Shown: positions 9,240 through 16,958 of the stretch, one piece after another
Layout: every line of letters begins with the position of its first letter
Numbering within the stretch: the first letter of the stretch is position 1
Origin: Actinomycetes bacterium
Lineage (GTDB): Bacteria > Actinomycetota > Acidimicrobiia > Acidimicrobiales > Palsa-688
Assembly (NCBI GenBank): GCA_021808425.1
Contig: JAKBBS010000056.1
Location: 1 to 17,229, forward strand
Length of the DNA stretch: 17,229 nt
Direction: 5' to 3'
Notes under the pieces: generated by a model
What the model saw: the letters and a program-made list of their open reading frames with translations, nothing else
Told to the model about the DNA's origin: nothing
Database searches by the model: none
Position numbers and translations under genes: made by a program

Positions 9240-10200
9240 CGCGGGGCGATTCCGCTCTCTGCGCCTGCTCGCCCTGCTGCGCCGCCCGCAGGCGGTCCGC
9301 GACTCTGCCTGTGCGGGCGATCCGTGCGAGCGCGTGCGAGCGAGCAGCCTCACCGTCGGCGTCCAGATCGCCGAGTGATTCGATCGCCCAGCTGCGAAGC
9401 ACCAGAGGAACCAGGATCTGCTCGTAGTGGACGGCGAAGTCGTAGATCCCGGCGGAAGCAATTGAAGCGGCGTGTCCGGCGAAGCCCTCGATGCCGGCGC
9501 CCGGCATCTCGAAGGAGCAGACCTGGCGGTCAATAGCCTGGATCACCTCCGAGGGATTGACAGCGAGCGCGGCGGACGCAAGGTCGCGGTAGAACAGGTA
9601 GTGAAGATTCTCATCGCTTGCTACACGGTTCATGATTGCGGCGCCGGTCGAATCAGCCAGGAGCCGCCCGGTGTTGCGATGCGAGACCCTGGTGGCGAGC
9701 TCCTGGAGTGCCAGGTAGACGACGCCGTCGATCAGGCTCACTGACCGCGATTCCGACGCGAATCCGACTGAAACCTGTCGCATTCTCGCTCGCTCGAGGG
9801 CCACCAGATCCAGGCAACGGGTGAGACAGATCCAGTCCCTCATCACCGTCGAGTGGCGCTGCTCCTCCGCCGCCCAGCGCCGATTCCAGATGCCGAGGGC
9901 CGAATCAGCACCGAAGGTCGCCGTGATCGCCTGAAAATAGTGGGGAAGATTGTCCTCGGTGAGCAGATTGACCCACAGGGCGCTGGCGACGCCGTCTTCG
10001 AGGGTGACTACCGGTACCCGTCCGTCGTCGTCGTCGGTGAAGCGGCGACCCAGCTCCCAAGGGACGAGCTGGTGCGGGAACCATTCTTTGCTTCGAGCGA
10101 GGTGAGTCTCGAGGAGGACGGCGGCCGCCTCGTCTAGGACCTCACGGGTGATCCGACTCGTAGAGGCCTGTCCGTCCGAGGTGAAGGACGCCTCAGTCAC
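9217..10200 (-). CDS. Soluble acyl-ACP desaturase (di-iron, stearoyl-ACP desaturase family)
   Basis: Introduces a cis double bond into an acyl-ACP chain using O2 and reduced ferredoxin (family role; DesA1/DesA2-like in mycobacteria). In the 327 residues all six di-iron ligands expected from the plant enzyme can be placed: Glu82 in TEDNLPHY, Glu113 and His116 in EEQRH, Glu167 in LQELATRVSHRN, Glu197 and His200 in SDENLHYLFY. The C-terminal tail (about 308-327) is Gln/Arg-rich and probably disordered. The GTG start sits in a GTGA overlap with the stop of the upstream methyltransferase gene, with GAGGG 6 bases before it, so translation should be coupled. Co-expression with a CFA-type methyltransferase suggests the double bond it makes is that enzyme's substrate. 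The 3' end overlaps the convergent oxygenase gene. Chain length and position of desaturation cannot be read from sequence. Confidence 0.9.
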   Translation of the reverse strand: MTEASFTSDGQASTSRITREVLDEAAAVLLETHLARSKEWFPHQLVPWELGRRFTDDDDGRVPVVTLEDGVASALWVNLLTEDNLPHYFQAITATFGADSALGIWNRRWAAEEQRHSTVMRDWICLTRCLDLVALERARMRQVSVGFASESRSVSLIDGVVYLALQELATRVSHRNTGRLLADSTGAAIMNRVASDENLHYLFYRDLASAALAVNPSEVIQAIDRQVCSFEMPGAGIEGFAGHAASIASAGIYDFAVHYEQILVPLVLRSWAIESLGDLDADGEAARSHALARIARTGRVADRLRAAQQGEQAQRAESPRAGRLLVS

Positions 10201-11156
10201 AGCTGTCCCTCGGCTGTCGGAGGAGTATCGCTTCCGGGTCGTGGACGGCGTTGCAGGCTGATTCGGTACAAAGTGCAGACCCTTTCATCGAAGAGTGCCC
10301 GGCAAAGTCTTAGGTATCGGACATAGCGCCGGTAGGTGGACCTCCCGACGAGATCTGTAGCGGCCTCGGAGTTGGCCTCCAAACGCCGTTGCCAGAGTCT
10401 AAGCGTATGAGCGTAATGGTCAGGGTCTGATCGCAGAGCCATGACGCGCCAACTCGGTTCTGCTGACGCGATTATGTCGCTAAGTTTTGGCAGCCCTGAC
10501 TCCGGGAAAATTTCCTCCGTGAGGAACGGCATCGTCTGGACCCGGTCGGGGTCGACGTCTTCGTATGCGATCGATTGGAGCGACATCCACGCTCCGGGCT
10601 TAGTCCACTCGGCGGTCGCGTCGAAGAAGTCTCGGTAGACGGCTCGACGCTCCCGCTCTGGCAGCTCGTTGCGGGCGAAGTGCTCGAAGGCGCCGATCGA
10701 CACGACGGCGTCGTAGGGGGCGTCAGGCTTGTGATCCCGCCAGTCCTCTAGGCGAATGTCGAAGGTGCCCCCATCGTCGTTTGCTTCGGCGCCCAAGGCC
10801 GATCCCGCCTGGTCGGAGCTGAGGGTGAGGCCGGTGACGTGCCGGACCTTGCGCTCACCCACGAGGTAGCGCGCCAAGGCCCCCCACCCGCAGCCCACGT
10901 CTAGCACCCGGGAGCCCGGCTCGCAGTGAGCGGAATCCGCGTGCCACGCAATCTTCGCTCGCTGCGCCTTCTCGAGGTCCTCATCCGGGTTGCCCCCATC
11001 GGGCCACAAGGCGCACGAGTAGACCAAGTCGGAGTCGAGCCAGAGGCTGTAGAAGTCTCGACCGACGTCGTAGTGATGCTCGATGGCAGCCCGGGAGGCT
11101 CCCGTTGTCGGCGTTGGTTGCGTTTCTGCGCCTTCAGTTGCAGGCGGATTTGTCAC
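10197..11156 (-). CDS. SAM-dependent methyltransferase, cyclopropane fatty acid/mycolic acid synthase family
   Basis: Transfers a methyl or methylene group from S-adenosylmethionine to an acyl-chain double bond (cyclopropane or methyl-branched product). From GTG 11156 it is 319 residues. It has HHYDVGRDFYSLWLD (27-41), the SAM motif VLDVGCGWG (84-92), GLTLSSDQ (109-116), SIGAFEHF (153-160), TEEIFP (213-218) and a HYAHTLRLW/YLRLC tail matching mycobacterial CmaA proteins. Of the five bicarbonate-site residues I recall in CmaA1, counterparts of Cys, Glu, Tyr and Cys are visible (Cys48, Glu158, Tyr248, Cys285). The CmaA1 His falls in AYEDVDP here and is not conserved by eye. A longer frame from TTG 11282 would overlap the ABC-F gene and add 42 atypical residues; GTG 11156 is preferred and lies 6 bases after a TACGGT hexamer. 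The stop overlaps the desaturase start (GTGA). Confidence 0.87.
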   Translation of the reverse strand: MTNPPATEGAETQPTPTTGASRAAIEHHYDVGRDFYSLWLDSDLVYSCALWPDGGNPDEDLEKAQRAKIAWHADSAHCEPGSRVLDVGCGWGALARYLVGERKVRHVTGLTLSSDQAGSALGAEANDDGGTFDIRLEDWRDHKPDAPYDAVVSIGAFEHFARNELPERERRAVYRDFFDATAEWTKPGAWMSLQSIAYEDVDPDRVQTMPFLTEEIFPESGLPKLSDIIASAEPSWRVMALRSDPDHYAHTLRLWQRRLEANSEAATDLVGRSTYRRYVRYLRLCRALFDERVCTLYRISLQRRPRPGSDTPPTAEGQL

Positions 11157-11168
11157 GCTCGAACCGTA
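11157..11168 (-). promoter_or_regulatory. Candidate leaderless -10 element of the methyltransferase-desaturase pair
   Basis: On the minus strand TACGGT (fits TANNNT) is followed by exactly 6 bases and then the GTG start, with no SD. This geometry puts the transcription start on the start codon, as in actinobacterial leaderless mRNAs. No good -35 box is visible. If real, the pair has its own promoter separate from the ABC-F gene. Confidence 0.4.
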
Positions 11169-11188
11169 GCCGACGTCAGGAGAAAGTA

Positions 11189-11216
11189 GGGGGCACCGTC
11201 GCCCTGCGTGGGCAGG
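11189..11216 (-). terminator. Possible weak terminator after the ABC-F gene
   Basis: Downstream of the ABC-F stop on the minus strand are two small adjacent hairpins: CCTGC-CCAC-GCAGG (11216-11203), then GGGC-GACGGT-GCCC starting in its tail, followed by a short pyrimidine run containing TTT. This is weak, but it falls exactly between the ABC-F gene and the methyltransferase start. Confidence 0.25.
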
Positions 11217-11262
11217 AATGCGGCGTGCGTGGCGAGCGGTTACCTTTGTGCGAATACTTCGA

Positions 11263-13020
11263 CTACTCGGCTGATTCTGCAAGCTCGAGCCAGGAGTTCT
11301 CCAACTGGTCCACCTCTGCTGAGGCGTCGGCGAGCTTGCCCGACAAGTCGGCGATCTGACGGTGGTCGACGAGTCCTACCAGCTTGTCGGCCAGTAGGTC
11401 CCTCTCCCGTATCGCCCGGGCAAGTTGTCGTTCCAGGTCCCTCAACTCCCTACCGACCGGCTTCGTATTTGGTTGACCCTTCCCAGGACGAGCACTCCTC
11501 GGCGCATCGCCGCCAGACGAAGTATCGCTGCGCCCCGTAACGTCCGGTCGAAGGTGCCGTTGGGGCTTGCCAGCATATGACAGCCATGCTGACAAGCCTC
11601 CTGGGACTTCTTCGAGGGTACCAGTTGAGTCGAGTGCGACTATGCGGTCAGTGCTGCGTTCGAGGAAGGCTCGGTCGTGGCTCACCGCTATCAGAGCACC
11701 CGGCCATTCGTCGAGGAAGTCCTCCAAAATGCGAAGCGTATCGAGGTCCAAGTCGTTCGTCGGCTCGTCGAGCAGGAGCACGTTCGGCTTCGCAGCGAGC
11801 ACCACGAGAAGCTGCAGCCGGCGCCTCTCGCCCCCTGAAAGCGTGCCGACCGGAGCGAAGGGAAGCTCCCCGGTGAACCAGAAGCTCTCCATCAGGAGGT
11901 TGTCCTCCGGGCTGCCCGGCGCACGGAAGTCGCCTGCCACCAAGTCGCGGACGCGTGCCTGAGTGTCCAGGTTGGAGCCGGTCTGGCTGTAATAGCCCAC
12001 TGCGGCCGTCGGTCCGATCTCGATTTGGCCGGCCGCCTGTGTCCGGAGGCCCGCTATCAGCTCCAGCAGCGTCGTTTTCCCGCTTCCGTTCGCTCCGACC
12101 ACCCCCAGGCGCTCTCCGGGCCCGATCGAGAAAGTCACGTCGCGCAGGACGGCCGGGCCTAGCGGGTCATAGCTGAAGGACACGTTCTCGAAGGAGGCCA
12201 CCTTTGTGCCCAAACGCGGCGTGCCGAGTGCCAAACCTAGTTTCGATGAGCGTGCGGCGGCTTCGGGTCGGGTCGTGATGAGCTCGACGGCCGCGTCGAT
12301 TCGAGCCTGCGGTTTGCGGCTGCGCGCCGGCGCGCCCCTTTGGAGCCACTCCAGCTCCCGCCTCGCGAGATTGCGTCTCGTGGTCTCCGCGCTCGCTGCG
12401 CGCTCTTCTCGTGCCGCCCGGGACTCGAGGTAAGTGCTGTAGCTGCCGTCGTGGTTGTAGGCATGGCCACGGTCGAGTTCGACCATCTTGGTGCACACCT
12501 TGTCGAGCAGATGGCGGTCGTGGCTGACGATCACGATCCCGCCGCGCCATTCGAGGAGGCGCTCCTGCAACCACACCACCGTCGGAATGTCGAGGTGGTT
12601 CGTGGGCTCGTCGACGATGAGAAGGTCCGGGGCGCGAGCGAGGACGGCCGCGAGGGCGACCCTCTTGCGTTGCCCGCCCGAGAGGACGTCACAGTCTGCC
12701 TCGGCGAACGGCCCCATTCCGAGGCGATCGAGGACGGCCCGCGCCTCCCAGCCGTCCCCTGCGGCTTCCCCGACTGTCCCGTGCGGCAGCCGGGGGACCT
12801 GTTCGAGGTAGCCGACGGACGCCGCCGATCCTCGCCGAACTGTCCCTTCGTCGGGGTTCTCCTCTCCGGCGACGATGCGCAGCAGAGTGGACTTGCCGGC
12901 GCCGTTGATGCCGACGATTCCCACGCGGTCGCCGTCCGACACCGTCAGGCTCAGCCCGTCGAAGAGGGTGCGATCCGACCGGTGGACCGTGACTGATTCG
13001 AGGTCTACGAGTATCGCCAC
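11263..13020 (-). CDS. ABC-F ATPase, Uup type, ribosome-associated
   Basis: A soluble twin-ATPase of the translation-factor ABC-F family, without membrane domains; Uup-like members act on stalled or immature ribosomes and bind branched nucleic acid (family knowledge). In the 585 residues, the first ATPase has Walker A GINGAGKS (37-44), signature LSGGQ (113-117) and Walker B IVDE (135-138) followed by PTNHLD. The inter-domain linker (about 200-275) carries RELEWLQRGAPARSRKPQARID, a Uup-like block. The second ATPase has GANGSGKT (309-316), LSGGE (394-398) and LLDE (416-419). The C-terminus (about 524-583) is a charged coiled coil, as in Uup; before it lies a Ser/Pro/Gly-rich tether. The start is GTG 13020 with AGGAG only 2 bases upstream, which is close. 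It begins 12 bases after the SCP2 gene's stop, so the two are probably co-transcribed. Self-resistance roles exist in the family, but no antibiotic cluster is seen here. Confidence 0.93.
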   Translation of the reverse strand: MAILVDLESVTVHRSDRTLFDGLSLTVSDGDRVGIVGINGAGKSTLLRIVAGEENPDEGTVRRGSAASVGYLEQVPRLPHGTVGEAAGDGWEARAVLDRLGMGPFAEADCDVLSGGQRKRVALAAVLARAPDLLIVDEPTNHLDIPTVVWLQERLLEWRGGIVIVSHDRHLLDKVCTKMVELDRGHAYNHDGSYSTYLESRAAREERAASAETTRRNLARRELEWLQRGAPARSRKPQARIDAAVELITTRPEAAARSSKLGLALGTPRLGTKVASFENVSFSYDPLGPAVLRDVTFSIGPGERLGVVGANGSGKTTLLELIAGLRTQAAGQIEIGPTAAVGYYSQTGSNLDTQARVRDLVAGDFRAPGSPEDNLLMESFWFTGELPFAPVGTLSGGERRRLQLLVVLAAKPNVLLLDEPTNDLDLDTLRILEDFLDEWPGALIAVSHDRAFLERSTDRIVALDSTGTLEEVPGGLSAWLSYAGKPQRHLRPDVTGRSDTSSGGDAPRSARPGKGQPNTKPVGRELRDLERQLARAIRERDLLADKLVGLVDHRQIADLSGKLADASAEVDQLENSWLELAESAE

Positions 13021-13032
13021 GACTCCTGTGGC

Positions 13033-13452
13033 TTACTCGGTTATCGCCTTGATCCGTTCCATCACCAAAGTAGCGTCGGGCCCGCTGGCGGCTGTCGCAG
13101 CTGGAACCTGCAGCCCGAGGAGCTTGGTGATGTCCCCATCTACCTTGATCCTGCCACCCATGAACGCGTTCATTGCGACGCTCGGGTCGCCGTCGACGAG
13201 CAGGGCCTTAGCAACGTCATAGGGCATCGTCACCGTCACGTCAGGAGAATCCACGTGGCCTGTCTCGATGTCCAAAGTTCCAGACGAAGTGTCGAGGTGA
13301 GCACGGACGACCCCGTCGCCGAAAGGTACGTCGTTGATTATCTGGTTCATCCTCACGCTGATTGTCACCGCCGGGGCGCGGTCTTTGAACTCTTCACGTA
13401 TGAGGCGTGTCTGCTCCAGCCACTCGTCGCTCAGGAACGGGTATCGGGTCAC
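13033..13452 (-). CDS. SCP2 sterol-binding domain protein
   Basis: A small cytosolic protein with a single SCP2-type lipid-binding fold, which offers a hydrophobic tunnel for fatty acyl, sterol or acyl-CoA ligands (family knowledge; no catalytic motif). From GTG 13452 it is 139 residues. Recognisable parts are RYPFLSDEWLEQ at the N-terminus, MNQIINDVPFGDG (35-47), the domain core HVDSPDVTVTMPYDVAKALL, and the typical AFMGGRIKVDGDITKLL (about 97-113). GTG 13452 was chosen because AGGAG lies 9 bases upstream; an upstream GTG at 13506 lacks an SD and adds 18 low-similarity residues. It is first in a minus-strand set with the ABC-F gene and divergent from gatC. Its ligand is unknown; neighbouring acyl-modifying genes make a fatty acyl ligand plausible. 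Confidence 0.85.
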   Translation of the reverse strand: MTRYPFLSDEWLEQTRLIREEFKDRAPAVTISVRMNQIINDVPFGDGVVRAHLDTSSGTLDIETGHVDSPDVTVTMPYDVAKALLVDGDPSVAMNAFMGGRIKVDGDITKLLGLQVPAATAASGPDATLVMERIKAITE

Positions 13453-13460
13453 GGCGGGTA

Positions 13461-13466
13461 TCTCCT
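13461..13466 (-). promoter_or_regulatory. Shine-Dalgarno deciding the SCP2 gene start
   Basis: Minus-strand AGGAGA followed by 8 bases and GTG 13452. It argues for the 139-residue protein rather than the longer frame from 13506. Confidence 0.6.
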
Positions 13467-13564
13467 GGGATCGGCGTATCGGCAAGGCGCAGGGCAAAAG
13501 CGTCACCAGCTTCTGGCGAGAACCTATCGCGAATCCACGTATCGGCCGGGTCGATGCGTTCTCC

Positions 13565-13576
13565 TAGCATGTGGGG
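13565..13576 (+). promoter_or_regulatory. Candidate leaderless -10 element of the gatCAB operon
   Basis: TAGCAT (TANNNT) at 13565-13570 is followed by GTGGGG and then ATG 13577, a 6-base spacing that would place the transcript 5' end on the ATG. No separate SD is positioned for this start. No clear -35 box is visible in the 124 bases between the divergent starts. Confidence 0.4.
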
Positions 13577-13879
13577 ATGCCCCGGACGATAACAACCGAT
13601 GACGTGGCGCACGTGGCCCGCCTCGCCAGGCTCCGTCTCAGCGACGAGGAGCTCGGACGGTTCACCCTTCAACTGGCCGCAGTGCTCGACCACGCTCGCG
13701 ACGTCGAATCCCTGGATACGACCGGCGTGGACCCCACCGCCCACCCTCTTCCGCTCATCAACGTGCTTCGCGACGACGAGGTGCGCCAAAGTTTGGACAG
13801 GGCCGAGGTTCTCGCAGCAGCCCCGGAGGTCGAGGATCACCGTTTCCGGGTGCCGCGAATCCTCGGGGAGGCGCGGTGA
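13577..13879 (+). CDS. gatC: Asp-tRNA(Asn)/Glu-tRNA(Gln) amidotransferase subunit C
   Basis: The small clamp subunit that wraps GatA and GatB and stabilises the GatCAB complex. It is 100 residues from ATG 13577, normal for GatC. Typical parts are [18 protein letters not shown] at the N-terminus, the ..[26 protein letters not shown] middle (about 32-57) and the C-terminal [13 protein letters not shown] two codons upstream (13571) is also in frame but sits inside the likely promoter spacer. The stop overlaps the gatA start as GTGA, so the order C-A-B is a coupled operon. In organisms without GlnRS and/or AsnRS this complex supplies Gln-tRNA(Gln) and Asn-tRNA(Asn). Confidence 0.94.
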   Translation: MPRTITTDDVAHVARLARLRLSDEELGRFTLQLAAVLDHARDVESLDTTGVDPTAHPLPLINVLRDDEVRQSLDRAEVLAAAPEVEDHRFRVPRILGEAR

Positions 13880-15375
13880 GCGACCCCTTCGGCGTCGCAT
13901 CGATAGCATCGTCTGTCCGATCCGGCGCCCTAGCAGCGAGCGATGTCCTCGAAGCCCACCTCGAGCGGATAGCCGCTAGCGAGGACACGATCCACGCGTT
14001 CAACACAGTCCTTGCAGACGAGGCGCGTCGGCGCGCTTTGACGGTGGACGACCTCGTCGCTTCAGGACACGACCCGGGGCCGCTTGCAGGGGTGCCGATA
14101 GCGCTCAAGGACAATCTCTGCACCCGCGGCACGCCGACCACCTGCTCGTCGAGGATCCTCGACGGCTGGCGCCCCCCCTACGATGCGACGGTTGTAGAGC
14201 GTCTGGCCGCCGCCGGTGCTGTAGTTGTAGGAAAAACAAACCTCGACGAGTTCGCGATGGGCTCGTCGACTGAGAACTCCGCCTTTGGGCCTACTCGCAA
14301 CCCCCACGACTCGACCCGTGTGCCCGGCGGTTCGTCGGGTGGTAGCGCGGCGACGGTAGCGGCCGGTTTTGCTGCGGGCGCGCTGGGCTCGGACACCGGA
14401 GGATCGATCCGCCAGCCCGCCGCGCTTTGCGGTGTCGTCGGAGCCAAACCGACGTACGGGCTCGTGTCGCGCTACGGCCTCATAGCGTTCGCCAGCTCAC
14501 TCGACCAGGTCGGGCCCTTCGCTATGAGCGTCGAGGACGCGGCGCTGATTCTCGACGCGGTATCGGGGCCCGACTCTTTCGATTCGACCTGCCTGACGTC
14601 CGTCATCTCGCCGTCAGCGTCCAACCTCGGTCGAGGCGTCGAGGGACTGAGGGTCGGGATCATCTCCGAGATGTCAGAAGCAGACGGGCTCGCTCCGGAA
14701 GTTCGAGCGAGACTTGTCCAAGCAGCGGAAGCTCTCGAGAGCTCCGGAGCGACGGTCGCTGCTGTCAATGTGCCGGCCGTGACCTACGGCCTGTCCGCGT
14801 ACTACCTGATCGCCCCGGCTGAAGCCTCGTCGAATCTCGCCCGTTATGACGGTGTCCGCTACGGCCTGCGGGCGCCTGGCACCTCCGACATCACGGAGAT
14901 GTACACCGAGAGCCGGTCACGGGGATTCGGCGACGAGGTCAAGAGGCGCATCATGCTCGGCACGTACGCGCTGTCTGCCGGCTATTACGACGCCTATTAC
15001 GGCCAGGCCCAGAAGGTGCGGACTCTTATCATCAGGGACTTCGAGGCGGCGTACGAGAAATTTGACGTCCTCTTGTCGCCGACCACGCCCGGCACTGCAT
15101 TCCCGATCGGGGAGAAGTCGGCGGATCCGCTCACCATGTACCTAAACGACGTCTTCACCATCCCGTCCAACCTGGCTGGCCATCCGGCGGTCAGCGTCCC
15201 GTTCGGCTCCGGCGGCGACGGCCTCCCAATCGGGATTCAGGTGCTGGCCCCAGCGCTGGGGGAGGCGGTCATGTTCCAGGTGGCGGAGGTACTTGAATCC
15301 ACGTCGCCGGCGAATCCGATAGCGCCAATGCGTTCGGCGCTTTCGCTGCAGCCTTCGGTGAGGAGCGCAAAGTGA
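13876..15375 (+). CDS. gatA: Asp-tRNA(Asn)/Glu-tRNA(Gln) amidotransferase subunit A (glutaminase)
   Basis: The amidase-signature subunit that hydrolyses glutamine and channels ammonia to GatB. It has 499 residues against a usual 480-495. The Ser-cisSer-Lys triad is intact: Lys78 in GVPIALKDN, the cis-Ser in PGGSSGGSA (Ser153 by spacing) and the nucleophile Ser177 in [12 protein letters not shown]. Other conserved blocks are [17 protein letters not shown] (119-135), [12 protein letters not shown] and SSLDQVGP in the substrate-side region, and LMLSPTTP-like [11 protein letters not shown] near the C-terminal third. The GTG start lies in a four-base overlap with gatC, with GGGGAGG 4 bases upstream. 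It ends in a second GTGA overlap with gatB. No anomalies seen. Confidence 0.97.
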   Translation: MSDPFGVASIASSVRSGALAASDVLEAHLERIAASEDTIHAFNTVLADEARRRALTVDDLVASGHDPGPLAGVPIALKDNLCTRGTPTTCSSRILDGWRPPYDATVVERLAAAGAVVVGKTNLDEFAMGSSTENSAFGPTRNPHDSTRVPGGSSGGSAATVAAGFAAGALGSDTGGSIRQPAALCGVVGAKPTYGLVSRYGLIAFASSLDQVGPFAMSVEDAALILDAVSGPDSFDSTCLTSVISPSASNLGRGVEGLRVGIISEMSEADGLAPEVRARLVQAAEALESSGATVAAVNVPAVTYGLSAYYLIAPAEASSNLARYDGVRYGLRAPGTSDITEMYTESRSRGFGDEVKRRIMLGTYALSAGYYDAYYGQAQKVRTLIIRDFEAAYEKFDVLLSPTTPGTAFPIGEKSADPLTMYLNDVFTIPSNLAGHPAVSVPFGSGGDGLPIGIQVLAPALGEAVMFQVAEVLESTSPANPIAPMRSALSLQPSVRSAK

Positions 15376-16847
15376 GCGTGCGTGAGACGGTCATGAACGG
15401 ATGGGAGACGGTCATAGGCCTCGAGGTGCATTGCGAGCTGCGTACGGCGACGAAACTGTTCTGTGGATGCCGCAACAGTTTCGGCCAAGAGCCGAACACG
15501 AACATCTGTCCGGTGTGCCTCGGCCTACCCGGGGCGCTCCCAGTGCTCAACAGGGCCGCTGTCGAGTACGCCATCCGTATCGGAGCCGCTCTTAACTCCA
15601 CCTCGCAGGCTTCGATGTTCCACCGGAAGAACTACTTCTACCCGGACATGCCGAAGGACTTCCAGATAAGCCAGTACGACGTGCCGATCAACGCCGGCGG
15701 CTGGCTGACGCTGCCCACTGGACGGCGGATCGGCATCGAGCGCGCCCACCTGGAGGAAGACACGGGTAAGACAACTCACGTCGGCGGCGGCGGCCGTATC
15801 CACGAAGCCACCAAATCGCTAGTCGACTACAACCGAGCCGGGGTGCCCCTCGTCGAGATCGTCAGTGCACCGGACATGCGAAGCGCCGAGGAAGCGCGCG
15901 CGTACGTGGACGAACTGCGTTCGATCCTCGTGGCGACCGGCGCCTCGGACGGCAAGATGGAGGAAGGGTCCCTCCGAGTAGACGCGAACGTGTCGATCCG
16001 CCCATTTGGCGCCGAAGCGTTTGGGACTCGCTGCGAGATCAAGAACATGAACTCGCTGCGCTCACTCGGTCGGGCCATCGAATACGAGGTTGCACGCCAG
16101 ATCGAGGTGATCGAGGCAGGCGGCACGATCTCCCAGGAGACCAGGCACTGGGACGAAGGAGCCGGGCGCACCGGCTCCATGCGCTCCAAGGAGGAGGCGT
16201 ACGACTACCGCTACTTCCCCGAGCCCGACCTGGTTCCGGTCGAACCTTCGTCTGCGTGGATCGCCGAGGTCAAGGCCGGGCTTCCCCCGATGCCCGCCTC
16301 GCGGCGGGCACGTATAGGGGAGATGGCCGGGCTCCCGGCAGACTCCGAAGCTGTCTTGACGGTCGTCCGCCTCGGCCTCGACGATCTGGTGGAGGCGGTA
16401 GCTAGCGCGTCGAGTGCCGGTGGCGTCGATAATGTGGGGGCGCCGCAGGTTGCAGGTATAGCGATCGCGGTGAAGCGGGCGGCCAACGAGGTGGCCGCCG
16501 ACCTCGAAGGGGCATCACGACTCGACCGCCAGGCGTTCGCTCGTCTTGTTGGCATGGAGGCGTCGGGCAAGCTCACATCCGCGCAGGCCCGCACCGTTCT
16601 GCGCTCGATGCTCGACTCGGGTGGCGATCCTGACGCCATCGCAGGGGAACTCGGCTTCGAGGCTATGGATACCGGAGACCTTGAAGGCCTCGTCGACGCA
16701 GTGCTTGCTGCGCACCCCGATGAATGGGCACGATTGCGCGGGGGCGAGGAGAAGCTGACTGGCTTTTTTATCGGGCACATCAAGCAGGTGTCGGAAGGCA
16801 AGGCCGATCTCAAGGCGGCATCCGCACTACTGCGCCAGCGCCGCTGA
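15372..16847 (+). CDS. gatB: Asp-tRNA(Asn)/Glu-tRNA(Gln) amidotransferase subunit B
   Basis: The kinase/transamidase subunit: it phosphorylates the misacylated Glu- or Asp-tRNA with ATP and amidates it with ammonia from GatA. It has 491 residues, a normal length. Visible are [10 protein letters not shown] at the start, a four-cysteine metal site (Cys31, Cys33, Cys46, Cys49), [68 protein letters not shown] and YRYFPEPDL. It ends in the helical YqeY-like tRNA-binding tail (about 345-491). The GTG start shares GTGA with the gatA stop and has GAGGAG 6 bases upstream; ATG 15393 is possible but less well placed. It is the last gene of the operon. Confidence 0.97.
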   Translation: MSVRETVMNGWETVIGLEVHCELRTATKLFCGCRNSFGQEPNTNICPVCLGLPGALPVLNRAAVEYAIRIGAALNSTSQASMFHRKNYFYPDMPKDFQISQYDVPINAGGWLTLPTGRRIGIERAHLEEDTGKTTHVGGGGRIHEATKSLVDYNRAGVPLVEIVSAPDMRSAEEARAYVDELRSILVATGASDGKMEEGSLRVDANVSIRPFGAEAFGTRCEIKNMNSLRSLGRAIEYEVARQIEVIEAGGTISQETRHWDEGAGRTGSMRSKEEAYDYRYFPEPDLVPVEPSSAWIAEVKAGLPPMPASRRARIGEMAGLPADSEAVLTVVRLGLDDLVEAVASASSAGGVDNVGAPQVAGIAIAVKRAANEVAADLEGASRLDRQAFARLVGMEASGKLTSAQARTVLRSMLDSGGDPDAIAGELGFEAMDTGDLEGLVDAVLAAHPDEWARLRGGEEKLTGFFIGHIKQVSEGKADLKAASALLRQRR

Positions 16848-16903
16848 CGCGGCCGTCTCTCGACGCCAGCGTCAACTGCAACAGGGCTCCGAGCCTTGGA
16901 AAG

Positions 16904-16958
16904 CGTCGAATTTGGTCAGGATTTTTTGAGAGTCGTGACAGCCTGACCGATTTTGACG
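16904..16958. repeat. Imperfect 17-bp inverted repeat downstream of gatB
   Basis: Arms 16904-16920 and 16942-16958 pair in 14 of 17 positions, with two G-T wobbles and one T-T mismatch. The inner GGTCAGG/CCTGACC is perfect, and the loop is 21 bases containing a T6 run. It starts 57 bases after the gatB stop. It could terminate the gat operon, but no U-tract follows either arm. The right arm overlaps the first recognisable part of the acyl-CoA dehydrogenase remnant. Confidence 0.5.

Noticed and set aside
11157..11282. TTG 11282 as start of the methyltransferase
   Set aside because: It would overlap the ABC-F coding end and add 42 Arg-rich residues unlike the family; GTG 11156 gives the expected N-terminus.
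13453..13506. GTG 13506 as start of the SCP2 protein
   Set aside because: No SD, unlike GTG 13452, which has AGGAG; the added residues show no domain similarity.
13518..13563. GAGAAC/GTTCTC inverted repeat between the divergent SCP2 and gatC genes
   Set aside because: Six-base arms 34 bases apart; consistent with chance and not extendable.
13394..13909. 171-codon minus-strand frame across the gatC/SCP2 divergent region
   Set aside because: Conflicts with both the SCP2 gene and gatC, which are supported by motifs; no recognisable domain.
16211..16813. 200-codon open frame antisense to gatB
   Set aside because: Ser/Arg/Ala-rich translation typical of the reverse of GC-rich coding DNA; no domain, and gatB is certain.
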